Assembly (NCBI GenBank): GCA_025677835.1
Contig: JAIXMR010000014.1
Location: 62,001 to 126,000 of the forward strand
Reading direction: 5' to 3'
Length of the DNA: 64,000 bases
Source of the DNA: Sporodiniella umbellata
Taxonomy: Eukaryota; Mucoromycota; Mucoromycetes; Mucorales; Rhizopodaceae
Part shown: positions 24,179 through 34,177 of the stretch, one piece after another
How positions within the stretch are numbered: position 1 is the stretch's first letter
Layout of the letters: every line of letters starts with the position of its first letter
The notes under the pieces: model-generated
The model's database searches: none
Told to the model about the DNA's origin: nothing
What the model saw: only the letters and a program-made list of their open reading frames with translations
Made by a program: the position numbers and the translations under genes

Positions 24179-25421
24179 TCAAGATCGACCAAAGCTTTGA
24201 TTCCATTTCAAGAGTTCGTTGATGTCTTGTTCCCAGTGTGTGTGTTGTGTGAGATGGGTAACACAGGGGATGGGGTATTTGGACATGCGTACCTAAAAAT
24301 AGAGAGAGAGCTAAGAACAAGAGTGTGTGGCATAAAGCGATCGAACCTTGACATAGTCGCCTCGATGCAATAAAAAGATCTCTTGGCCATCTATATTGAC
24401 CTCGGTTGGGTTTCTGCTATGTTGGCCAATCTAAAGAAGGTGAGTAAGATATTGGCTGGCCAGAGCTTACTTTGAGCTCGATGACGGAGCTGGAAGGCAA
24501 GAGGACGGTCCGGAAGGAAAGTGAACGTGGGCAGATGGGCGTCAAGACCAGGCTCTGGACGGTAGGATGAACGATAGGCCCTCCAGCCGAGAGAGAGTAA
24601 GCGGTGGATCCAGTGGGTGTGGATACGATCAGGCCATCGGCAATACATTCTGTCAGATAATGACCATTGACACGACAGTCAATAGAAGTAAGATGCGGGT
24701 ATCGACCTCGATGAAGACTGACTTCGTTCATCACCTGTCGTCCCTGCACTCTCTTTCCCCCCTGTCTGATCCGCTGGCCATCGTGTTGGTGAAGTGAACA
24801 AAAGAGGCGCATACGCATCGTCAGACCGATATTACCCGCCATCATGTCCCCCAGGATTTCCTGATAGCGATCAAAACCTGCCATGCCTGTTTTTAAAAGC
24901 CTGAGAGAAGGAACGCTTACTTACTGTAAGATTTGAGAAAACAAAGGGTGCCCAGAGAGAAACTGAGGACGGGTGGTGCCGCCTTGGGAAAGAGGGAAGA
25001 CAGACGTAATAACGTACCGTCCCCACCCAAGGTGATGGCAAAATCGATCGTCTCTGAGTAATCCTCTGGTCTGGTCAGTCCCCTCCCTAGTGTATCCTTT
25101 TCTTTTACCTGGATCTAACGTATGAACCTGGGGTAAGCTTTTTCTACACGCTTCTGCCACACTCTTTTCTACCACCAGATTCATCTCTGGTCTCGTCTGA
25201 TGCAACCAACGCGCTAAAGTCACCAACGCTTTTTCAGAGCTGGTGTCGCGACATTTGGTGATCATCAACACATTTCTAGGTTTTTCTTGCCATTCTAACG
25301 TATGCGCTCCTCTAGCCAACCCACGTCACACTCTTAAAAAAAAAAAAAAAAAATCCCTTTTTTTTTTTATTTACCCATAAGTACTGCCTGGTGTTTGAAC
25401 AATCTCTCGACTCGCTTGCAT
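24179..25421 (-). CDS. NAD(+) kinase
   Basis: Complement join 25375..25421, 25109..25311, 24925..25065, 24471..24886, 24347..24430, 24179..24292; six exons, 334 aa. The phosphate-binding signature TLGGDGTLLR lies near residue 95. The NE/D motif (VMNEVSLHRG) and the substrate loop IVSTPTGSTAYSLSAGGPI follow in exon 4. The C-terminal beta-rich part (EVNIDGQEIFLLHRGDYVKV then RMSKYPIPCV and ELLKWNQ) completes the family fold. It phosphorylates NAD+ to NADP+ with ATP. There is no obvious transit peptide, so a cytosolic enzyme of the Utr1/Pos5 group is likely. Length is at the short end, because the variable N-terminal extension of Utr1 is absent. The start ATG at 25421 opens a 47-nt exon that splices in frame to the conserved EKPRNVLMITK segment. 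Local GC content is raised, as in the neighbouring RasGEF. Confidence 0.92.
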
Positions 25422-25571
25422 GGCTTCACCTATCCTCCGATTTCATCAGAAAATAATCCATCATCCCATTTTCTTCAAACCCTGTGTGTTTCTCTTTAAC
25501 GTAAATCCCACTTTAGGTGGAATCCCGTAACTTCTTTTCTGGAAAGCCGCCGTCCATACACTCTTTTTCAT

Positions 25572-25606
<35 letters not shown>

Positions 25607-25882
25607 GAAAAAAAAGAAAAGAGAAAAAAAAAAAAGAGGAATAGCCATACACAATGAGTCAGACAAGTGATTAAGCGAATCTCCGCTTGTATCTTGTTGG
25701 TATAAAATATAAAGTATTATTTAAAATGGATTTTTTTTTCTTGAGCGTTTAACCTGAAGGATTCAACATGTGCGATTCTTTACCAAAGCTCATCATCGAG
25801 TGATTTCTTTCGGTGACTATGAAAAAAAAAAAAAAAAAAAAAAGGAGGGGGGGGTCAATCACGACTTGTTTCCATCCCATCT
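25422..25882. other. Spacer between NAD kinase and HSF gene
   Basis: Low-complexity spacer with poly(A) runs at about 25573-25604 and 25820-25842 and no convincing coding sequence. It should contain the NAD kinase promoter and the HSF gene 3' end. Confidence 0.5.
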
Positions 25883-27148
25883 TTAGTTACTTGGTAGTGA
25901 TTTGTGATAGAAAGTGTCAGAGGCCAGAGAATCGATCAGAGTGAGTTTACGAAAGGGTGGACTGACATAAGCACCCAAGGTATCGGCCGGTCGACGAAAG
26001 GCACTTGTCTTTTCAGTCTCGTGAAGTAGGTGATGTGTGAGTGGTGGGGTACTAAAGTGAGGTGTGCCATTGGTTTTTTCATCTTGACAGTGGCAGTCTA
26101 AAGAAATCAGAAAAAAAATGGGGAAAAAAAAAAAAAAAATAAACCTTTTTGGCTCGGATTGAATTGGCAGGCAGACACTACATCCACTAAATCCTGCATG
26201 GCCTAAAAAGAGATCAACACCAAGTCTACCGTGATAGGTTTTGCCCCTTACCGCTTGTTGCTTGGATACCACGCTTCTCAGGTTGACGACCTCTGAATAG
26301 AGTAACTCACATGACTTGGAAACACTCAAAAGGTGAGACTCGATCCGATGCACGTGGTCTTCCATGCCCACGTCTGTGAGGGATTCTTTGGGTGAGTCCA
26401 TGTCAGCCAAAAGGTGAGCTGGATGTGGCTGGTGTTGTTGTTGTTGTTGATGAGGATGAGGATGATGAGGATGATGTTGATGATGGGGAGTGTCGTCCGG
26501 GGAGTCTTGTTGTTTTTGTAACTGGATGTGCGTCTTTGCACTCTTACGTTTGATATGCTGTAAATCACTCACAGCGCCTCGACGAAAATGTGGATGCTTG
26601 AATTCCCAGGTTTGATTTTCATTGGTCAGGTTGGAGTGGATCAAGTCGTTGACTTTATGAAAGCCGTACACTAAAACAAACCGTCAGCGTTTTTATTACC
26701 ATGACTACTACTTGTCTATTACTATTCAGCTGGCGAACAAAACTCTGCCAATTGTTATGCTTAAAGTACTGAGGTAGCACTGACTTGGAGAACAGGGTGG
26801 GGTTAGAGACACTAAAGAGGTCCCCTTGCGTAGACCAAGAGATAAGCTTGCTTGTCTGTGGGTCTTCGAGCATTTTGTAGAGTTTGTTCACAAACGCAGC
26901 CTGTGTCTTCATATTGCTGCTATTGCTGCTGATACTGCTGATGCTACTACTCGTACTGCTGCTGCTTGTGTTTCCACTCGTAGTCACAGACTCGCTCTCG
27001 GGCGTAGTAGTCTCAGAGTCGGTATCTTCCAACTTCAGTCTACATCCACGTCAAAACCAAAAAGCTCAACTTTGAAACAACCTTACCTTTTATAAGCCCC
27101 TCCTTCTTGGCTGCTTGCACTACTCGATCGACTTGTATTTTTTACCAT
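25883..27148 (-). CDS. Heat-shock-factor-type (HSF domain) transcription factor
   Basis: Complement join 27087..27148, 26723..27039, 26252..26670, 26145..26202, 25883..26097; five exons, 356 aa. After a Ser/Thr-rich N-terminus (residues about 1-62) comes the winged-helix HSF DNA-binding domain: AAFVNKLYKMLEDPQTSKLI, VLPQYFKHNNWQSFVRQLNM and YGFHKVNDLIH, with the recognition helix split by intron 2 between Asn and Met, then WEFKHPHFRRG. A His/Gln/Pro-rich stretch and a heptad-like helix (residues about 222-275) follow, perhaps for oligomerisation. Such factors bind nGAAn-type elements; fungi have Hsf1, Skn7 and Sfl1-like members. There is no receiver domain, so it is not Skn7. The C-terminus is short; an Sfl1-like or accessory HSF is possible, and I cannot decide which. 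Confidence 0.88.
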
Positions 27149-27841
27149 CTTTTTTGGGATATCAAAAAAAAAAAAACTTTATTGACAAAGAAACTTTTTC
27201 TTTTTTTTTTTTTTTTTTGTTTCACAAGAATAAAAAAGAAGATTCTTTTTCTTTAAAAAGACAGTAGAAAAAGGTTTCTATTTTTTCCAGAAGAAAAAAG
27301 AATAAATAGGATAAAGAAAACAAATAAAAAGAAAAAAAAAAAAAAAAAAAATAAAAAAAAAAATTACAAGATTGTTTTAAAAAAAGAAAATTGTGGGTAA
27401 TTTTTTTATCGACCTTTTTTTTTTTTTTTTTTTTTTTTTTCTTTTTTTCTTGGATATTTCAGCTTCCACCCAAATTAGACACTTTTATTTTCAGTTTCAG
27501 CACAAATAGAAATCTACTCACCACAAGAGCCAACTAAGCGTCGAACCATGTGTACCCTTTTGGACGCTCTTTAAGAAAGAACATGGCCAATCAAAGACAC
27601 ATTTATTATTCAATGCCTTTTTAAGAGCTTTCCCCCCTTGCTTGTTTTTTTTTTTTTTTTTCTTTTTTTGCATTAAAGAAGAATCTTGTTTGACCCAATA
27701 GATTGGTAATCCCTCATCCATTGGATAAACTCCATTCCGCTCTTTCTCTTTCAACAGAAAATTCTTTTGCATTTTTTTTTTTTTTTTTTTTTATTGACTT
27801 TTTAAAAAAGGGTCATTCGTATAGTTTCTTCTAGAAAGTCG

Positions 27842-27876
<35 letters not shown>

Positions 27877-28660
27877 CAAGCCCAGTTTTTTTTTGAACGA
27901 TCGTTGTAATCTCGATAACGGCTACCCTTGAATAAGCCGAGAGACCCTCCCAAAGGCCCCAAAATCACTTTATTGAAAAAAAAAAAAAAAAAAAAAAAAT
28001 CTTTTTCTTGTGTTTTAGCATCTGTACTTGCGTATCAACAGAAATGTTGTTGTCTATGGGAGGAATGTGGCTTTTTAATCCTGTGGAGGATAACCCAAAG
28101 CTCATTTCAAACGGAGACGACAGGGAATCACCAAGTCACATGACATTCCCCTCGGCTGACTTTGAATAGCTGCAGACGTTGCGTCCTGTGGGAAAATGAA
28201 AAAAGGAGAGCGTTCGCCTCAAAAGAAACTCAGTCGTGCTCTCATCATCCAATCCAAACGCTCGCTCGTCCACGCCTTGGCACAGACTCCTTGAATTTTT
28301 TTTTTTTTTTTTTTTTTTTTTTGGTTTTTTTTGAATTCTTTTTTTCACTTTTTTTTTTTTTTTTGGGTGTAAAAAAAAAAAAAAAAAAAAAAAAAACTTA
28401 GTGAGTGCGAAAGAAGAGAGTAAAAAAAAAGAAAAAAAAAAAAAGAAAAAATAAGAATAAAAAGATAAAACTCGAACAAGCATTCTTCATTCCCTTTTTT
28501 TTTTTTTTTTTTTTTTTCATCTCCTTTTTTTTTTTTCTTTTTAAATCAACTGACTTTTTTTTTTTTTTTTTTTTTCATCACCCATTATTTTCCTTTTTTT
28601 TTTTTTTTTTGAAAGGCAATCGACCGTTGATTGTGTATTTTCCCAAAGAGAGCACTTTAG
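27149..28660. repeat. Homopolymer-rich intergenic region (divergent promoters)
   Basis: About 1.5 kb separating the HSF gene and the Rrm4-like gene, transcribed divergently. It is dominated by long homopolymers, for example T at 27419-27440, T34 at 27843-27876, A at 27977-27999, T at 28298-28322, A at 28373-28396 and T at 28495-28517. Open frames here are Phe/Lys low-complexity artefacts. It probably holds both promoters. Confidence 0.7.
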
Positions 28661-29486
28661 ATGACACTTTATACGCCTGTTATCAAATTACCCAAACGAA
28701 AGCCTAGTCTTAACGTGAAGCAATACGAAATCTATGAGCCCAACGAATACCTTGTGTCAGACACGTTGTTTCTTGGGACTTTACCAAAGAACGTCAGGGA
28801 GAGCGACATCCGTACGTTATTACAGCACTGTATGCCCACAGAGTAGGAAAATCTTTAAAAAAAAAAAAAAAATACATGTTGTTGTATTCACCTGGCTTGC
28901 TCTAGAATTATTATGGACCGAGAAAAAGACATTGGCCAGCTCAGGTTCAGCCATGTGAAATACGGTAAGCTATTCTGCTCATGCTTTGGGTTATGTTTTG
29001 ACCTCTCCCTTTAGCGGATCGAGCTTATTCACTCTACAATGGATTTACCTTTACCAACCACGCGAAACTGGATCTTCAGATGTACCAGAACCGTAGTCTC
29101 GATCCAGAATCCAATGCCTGTCTGCTCGAAGTCAGTGGTTTACCTGACCATTTTGATGATAATAGACTTTACGATGTCTTTCGTCCCTTTGGTCCCCTCA
29201 ACCTCTGCAAATGCCTCATGAACGGTCATTTCTTTCAGGGCTGTGCTTTTATTCAGTTCTTTAAACAGGTTCATTCCGATGAAGCGCAGAGAGTCTTGGT
29301 AAACTCCCTTTATTTGTTTTTTTGTTTTTTTGTCCGTCTATTTAACCTTCTTTTTTTGGATTAGGACGAACAATGGATGGATGGGTTCAAATTGTAAGTG
29401 ATGAGGGGAAGAAAATAGATATGTGTGTGTGTGTGTGTGGGTGTGTTTATTGAAAGCCGAAATCAAACTATCTTTAAGGAGATATT

Positions 29487-29525
<39 letters not shown>

Positions 29526-30898
29526 TGAAAAAGGCCATATGTGTGTATGTTTGCTTTTCTTTCATGCTTACATTCCATAGATCTGTTGTGCCCTATAGCC
29601 ACACCAAACCTGGGCAACCGCCAGTGAAAGAGAACGTAAGAAATAAATAAAAAAAAAAAAAGACAGAGGGTGTGGTTAACGGTTTGAACGATAGATGGAA
29701 GAATCAACGCCAGCCCAGCCTGTGGATATCATGAACCTTTACATCAAAAATCTGGATCCTCATATCAGCAGCCAGAACCTGAGTGATCTGTTTTCCAAAT
29801 ACGGACGTATTGTATCTGCGCGTGTGATGACCAACGCCAGTGGTCAATCGAAAGGGTATGGGTTTGTAAGCTTTGGTAAGCCCGAAGAAGCAGCCGCTGC
29901 ATTAAACGCAATGAACAATTACACGATGGGCTGTCGACATCTGACGGTGGCCTACCATGAACCGAAAAAAGGCAGATCACAGCCGTTCCGCCCCCAGTCG
30001 GTCTATCCACCCCAACCGCCTGCTTACTTTGATCCTTACCCAGCCCAACCGGTCTATGAGCCTGTGGAAGAACTCAAGGAGCTCTCCATCGGTCAGAAAT
30101 CAGTCATCTATCCTGCACCTGCTCGAAAACCAATCGAACAATTCTCGCCCATGACCGCCAGCTCTGGTAAAACCTTGTTCTCAATGACCTCTGGTCTCTC
30201 CATTCAACCACCCCCACCCAACTACCAGCCTAGCCAGCCACCCAAAGCACGCACCCTGCGTCGTAAAGGCTCACTCGAATCTGTCATGACCGAAACCAGC
30301 GCTAGTCTACAACGCACAAAGCTAGAAACTGCCGTTCAAAACGTAGGGGACTTTGGCTCTGTCATGCACGATATCGTCGATATGCTCTTGACCCTCAAAA
30401 GAAAAGAACGTTCTCTCTGTCTGTTTAATCCCGATTTCTTGAAAGAAAAAATCGATGCTGCCATGGAAGCCATCGCTGCTTGTGAGGAATCGGATGAATC
30501 AGAAGAAGACGACGACGACGACGACGTGACGCCCTCGAGAAAGTAAGTCTCTACTTTTTTTGGTTGTTGTCCCTTACTTACCCCCCTTTAGCCCACTTCC
30601 ACCTTTGCCACCGAAATCCAAAGCGATTGCCATCGTTCCACCCACCTTGATGAAAGGTGAAGATCTGGGGGAAGAGACCTTGAGTTTACTCTGTTCGTTT
30701 GAAGGCAAACCGATTCATGAAAAGAAACAACTCTTGGGTGACAAACTCTTTCCTTTGGTCAAAGCTACCGGTACAAGACAAGCTCCCAAGGTGACCATCC
30801 GTCTGTTGGATACCATCGATTTGTACGAGTTGGCCAAGATTATGTTCGATACCCCCCTATTAAAGTCTCTTGTAGAAGAAGCATTCAACTCTTTATAA
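28661..30898 (+). CDS. RNA-binding protein with three RRMs and C-terminal MLLE domain(s), Rrm4-like
   Basis: Join 28661..28842, 28906..28964, 29015..29298, 29365..29393, 29581..29635, 29695..30542, 30592..30898; seven exons, 587 aa. RRM1 is at about 35-110 (DTLFLGTLPKNVRESDI), RRM2 at about 117-195 (LLEVSGLPDHFDDNRLYDVF) and RRM3 at about 216-292 (MNLYIKNLDPHISS; SKGYGFVSFGKPEEA). A Pro-rich linker follows. Residues about 404-465 (DIVDMLLTLKRKE then DFLKEKIDAAMEAI) resemble a degenerate MLLE, and residues about 529-587 (KKQLLGDKLFPLVKATGTRQ ... MFDTPLLKSLVEEAFNSL) are a clear MLLE/PABC domain that would bind PAM2 peptides. Three RRMs plus tandem MLLE domains is the layout of Ustilago Rrm4, which carries mRNAs on moving endosomes via Upa1. 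A PABP is less likely, because there are three rather than four RRMs and RRM1-2 are divergent. A 29-nt exon is present. Confidence 0.85.
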
Positions 30899-30991
30899 AT
30901 CACTCGCTATACACACTTGCACACTTATACACACACACACACATCTCTATCATGTTTACAATAAATATCTCTCTTTTTATTCTTCTTTGGA

Positions 30992-32230
30992 TTACAATAG
31001 CCTATCTTTGTCTTGCTCCGTCATCCGCACCACTCTTGCCCGACTTTTGTAATCGTCCCTAGGCAAATAAGCCCCACAGATACGACGGTGGCCAGTGAAC
31101 GCACTTCGACCATGAAGTACACGCCAGTTGTCAAAAGTGACCACACGGCCAGGGGGTAGGGCATCCCAGCGTTCGTTGTGTGCCGAGGTAAGCAAACGAT
31201 GCCAGTGAAAGAGAGCGTCGTAAAAGGCCTCCAGGTTGGTACTGGAGAGATGATCGAGCGTGGAACGATCGTCGTTGTTGTAGCGGATTTGATAGAGCGA
31301 GCCATCAGGGCCGTGCTGAAGGATGGGTTGATGACGTGGACTGGGCACGATCAGGACCTGAGAATCCCCCGCAGAGTGAGTAGGGACCCGGGTGGTACTC
31401 AAGGTACGGTAAGCTTCTGGGTAAAGTGACTTGAGTTGACGTGCGATGTGGAACCCGTCCACAAAGAGCGAATCCCCGCCCTGGCCATCAAACGCAAGCT
31501 TATGGAACATCTGAAGACCCGCTGGCTCCGTAAAGTAAGTGTTGTCCGTATGGGCACCCAACGCCAGGTTGGTATACGCTGTGTCCGCATGCGCCAGATC
31601 GGCTGTGAAACTCCACAGGCCGGATGCGTAGTGTGTCTCTCGGATAAAACACAGGCGACGGGCCAAGGCTTCGGTAGCCTCAGCTGTGCTCGGCGTACCT
31701 TCCACAAACGAGATCCCGTACCTCTCCAGCTGATCAAGCCATTGTCTCAGCCCCTCTTCCGTTTTCATCACCGCCTCGTAAGGTACACCCTCCAGCGCAA
31801 GTTCCGCTCCCCAATACGTCGGCTGCTTGCTTTCCAATTGGCTGCTCTCAAACTTTGGGCTATACGAGTGCGTATAGAGCCAATCCCACCCATACTCACT
31901 CCTATGCCCGTCTGGCCAACTCACCACCAACGCTTCCTCTCTACTCTCCATCGCTACTGGTTGGATATCCCGTGGAATCCCAAATGTATTCACCAGCCTC
32001 TGCCTTGTCTGCGGATGATAACACGCTTCACATCGACAATGATCCCTCAGCCAGAAATGGTGAAATACACTCGTCTTGCGTGCATTCCAATCCAGAAACA
32101 CTTGCTTGTCATTAGCAATCCCTGCTTTGCGTGGTACAAACCCAGAGCCCGCTAAGCGTTTCTTTGCATTCGCTTTATGGAAACTCGAAACACTCGTTGA
32201 AAAACCTCGAGAAAACAACAAACGAAACAT
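30992..32230 (-). CDS. Trimethyllysine dioxygenase (carnitine biosynthesis)
   Basis: Single exon, 412 aa, no introns. A mitochondrial-type N-terminus (MFRLLFSRGFSTSVSSFHKA; Arg/Ser-rich, no acids) precedes the zinc-binding N-domain (FWLRDHCRCEACYHPQTRQR). The Fe(II)/2-oxoglutarate jelly roll follows, with the HxD iron motif in LGAHTDNTYF and the distal His in NWRVLHGRSAF. The C-terminal GAYLPRDDYKSR segment is more like TMLHE than gamma-butyrobetaine dioxygenase. It hydroxylates N6-trimethyllysine, the first step of carnitine synthesis, presumably in mitochondria. Being intronless and markedly GC-richer than neighbours, it stands out; regional composition or retro-derived origin are both possible. 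Paralogous gamma-butyrobetaine hydroxylase remains an alternative. Confidence 0.87.
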   Translation of the reverse strand: MFRLLFSRGFSTSVSSFHKANAKKRLAGSGFVPRKAGIANDKQVFLDWNARKTSVFHHFWLRDHCRCEACYHPQTRQRLVNTFGIPRDIQPVAMESREEALVVSWPDGHRSEYGWDWLYTHSYSPKFESSQLESKQPTYWGAELALEGVPYEAVMKTEEGLRQWLDQLERYGISFVEGTPSTAEATEALARRLCFIRETHYASGLWSFTADLAHADTAYTNLALGAHTDNTYFTEPAGLQMFHKLAFDGQGGDSLFVDGFHIARQLKSLYPEAYRTLSTTRVPTHSAGDSQVLIVPSPRHQPILQHGPDGSLYQIRYNNDDRSTLDHLSSTNLEAFYDALFHWHRLLTSAHNERWDALPPGRVVTFDNWRVLHGRSAFTGHRRICGAYLPRDDYKSRARVVRMTEQDKDRLL

Positions 32231-32417
32231 CCGGACGGGGAAGAAAGTGTAAAATTATAAAGATTTTTTTTTTTTTTTTTTTTTTTTGGGTTTGACAGTT
32301 GTCATTCAAGACTATGCTATTGGTTCCTCAGCGTATGACAAGACAGAATTCCTCTTTCTTTTACCTTCTGCTTCACTTCTTTCTTTAGCTGACAAATCAT
32401 CAACCTTACCAAAAAAA

Positions 32418-32468
<51 letters not shown>

Positions 32469-32688
32469 AATAATAATAATGAATAATAACGAATCAAACG
32501 TCTGTACAAAACAATAGACCTTCATTGTCCATAGGACTGCTTGAACCTTTCTTTCCCCAGAAAAAATAAAAAATAAAAATAACCAGTCACGCTTGGCTCC
32601 CCCCCCCCCTTATTTTTTTTTCTGTTGGATTTACAGTTGGCTTCTCACACACACACACACCTCTTTACCTCTCACTCTCTTTCTTTCC

Positions 32689-32723
<35 letters not shown>
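32231..32723. repeat. Spacer with compound microsatellite
   Basis: Divergent spacer between the dioxygenase and the SR-protein gene. It holds T runs at 32264-32287 and about 32692-32722 and a compound repeat at 32411-32480: A24, then (CA)16 at 32435-32466, then (ATA)n. The last T run ends directly at the SR-protein start codon. No gene is seen. Confidence 0.75.
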
Positions 32724-34018
32724 ATGTCTTATTACGATAGAGAAAGAGAAAACGAGGGTGAGAGAGATAAAGACAAGACAAACTTCTGTAGACTCTATGT
32801 GGGTAAGTTTTGTATGGATTGGGTTGTTTTGGTTTGCTTATTTACCCTGTGCATTCAAAAGGTAATGTCAGTCCAGATGCCAACGAAAAAGACATCAAAG
32901 ACCTCTTTTCAAAGTATGGAAGAATAAGAGATATGATTGTTAGAGTAAGTCAACAGCTATTTTGTGATCAAGTGCTTATCTTATTTTAGAACTTTTATGC
33001 TTTTGTTGAATACGAGGTACGTACACTTGAAAAAAAAAAAAAAAAAAGAGGCTTGTTCCCCTACACACTTGTATTGATACACACACCAAAAAGGATGTGA
33101 GGGATGCAGAAGATGCTACTCGAGAATTAAACGGACATAAGCTTGAAGGTGAAAGAATCCGTGTACATGTTGCCAACGTGGCTCGTAGTCGTGCAAACCG
33201 TAGTCGTGATTTTGATGATCGTGATAGCCGTCGCCGTGATAATAGCCGTGATAGAGGAAGAAGAGGTGGTGAAACGAACGATCCAGACAGATGCTATAAC
33301 TGTGGTGAAGTTGGTAAGCCATTTTCTAAACCCATCCCCCCCACACTGAAAACTAATCTCTTACAACTATCTACTCTCTAGGACATATGTAAGTGGCCTT
33401 AGCTTTTTCCTTTTATTTTTTTTATTCTTTTTTCTTGGTACTGATCGTATGTGATTGGAATTCACCGTGTAGTGCAAACGATTGGTAAATACTTGTACAA
33501 ACAATCAGAAACAAAGACTCATGCTTTCTTTTTTTTTTTTTTTTTTTTTTTATAGCTCTTTGCCCAAAGGAAGGTAAAACTGACAACCAAACATAACCCC
33601 TGCATCTTGTCTTATCTCTTTATTTAGTGGAGAGCGTGCCATGAGATTCCAAAGAGGTGGATGCTTGTAAGTCTAAAAGAAAAGACGGATATGATGTCTG
33701 GCTCGTGTGAAGCGTACATGTATTGATCATCCCTTAGTGAATGTGGTGAAACCGGGCACCGTGCTCGTGATTGCAGGCAAGTTCTTTGGAAACAATCTAT
33801 AACATAGAAAGCGTTGCTCACTTTCTATCGACAGTAAAAGAAATTCTCCTCCCAGACGCTCCAGACGTTCGCGTAGTCCCCAAAGAAGCTCTCGACGTTC
33901 CCCCAGCCCCCGTCGCGGCCGTTCTTACTCCCGCTCTCGCTCAAACCCTCGCCGTCCCAGACGCCGTTCTTCTAGCCCAAGACGTAGAGATCGCTCTGTC
34001 AGCAAAGACAGAGACTAA
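32724..34018 (+). CDS. SR-type splicing factor: RRM, two CCHC zinc knuckles, RS domain
   Basis: Join 32724..32802, 32862..32944, 32990..33016, 33094..33313, 33382..33388, 33473..33484, 33556..33573, 33628..33666, 33738..33776, 33835..34018; ten exons, 235 aa. The RRM spans about residues 22-95 (CRLYVG, NFYAFVEYE). An Arg/Asp/Ser stretch is followed by knuckle 1 (CYNCGEVGHIANDC) and knuckle 2 (CFECGETGHRARDC), then an RS/RSP-rich tail (SPPRRSRRSRSPQRSSRRSP). This resembles SRSF7/9G8 and the plant RS2Z proteins, nuclear factors in splice-site selection and mRNA export. Knuckle 1 is assembled from exons of 7, 12 and 18 nt; each is supported by GT..AG borders and by restoring the exact CX2CX4HX4C spacing. 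The last intron uses a GC donor (GCAAGT); only that gives the RS frame. Confidence 0.88.
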
Positions 34019-34039
34019 ACAGAATAGCCTACATTACCA

Positions 34040-34047
34040 TGACGTCA
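34040..34047. promoter_or_regulatory. CRE-like palindrome TGACGTCA
   Basis: A perfect 8-bp CREB/ATF site about 130 bp upstream of the 6-phosphogluconolactonase start and 22 bp after the SR-protein stop. bZIP factors of the ATF class bind this sequence. Chance occurrence cannot be excluded, so regulatory function is inference. Confidence 0.35.
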
Positions 34048-34073
34048 AGCTTTGATCTCTTTCAACAACACCC

Positions 34074-34104
<31 letters not shown>

Positions 34105-34177
34105 GAACTTTAAAATCACTCTTTTTTCGTTGGGGATTTCTCTCTCTTTTTTTTTTTTTTTTTTTATTATTGATATA

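Noticed and set aside
24179..24292. Apparent frame shift in the last exon of NAD kinase
   Set aside because: On recounting the CA repeats, the exon reads through in one frame from YPIPCV to ELLKWNQ and the stop, and the exon is 114 nt. The gene is intact.
28405..28707. 100-codon plus-strand frame upstream of the Rrm4-like gene
   Set aside because: Consists of Lys and Phe runs from homopolymers.
31436..32155. 239-codon plus-strand frame opposite the trimethyllysine dioxygenase
   Set aside because: Antisense shadow of a GC-rich exon; the minus strand has all family motifs.
32411..32480. Compound A/CA/ATA repeat considered as a transposon tail or CRISPR-like repeat
   Set aside because: It is a simple microsatellite with no spacer structure, target-site duplication or element body.
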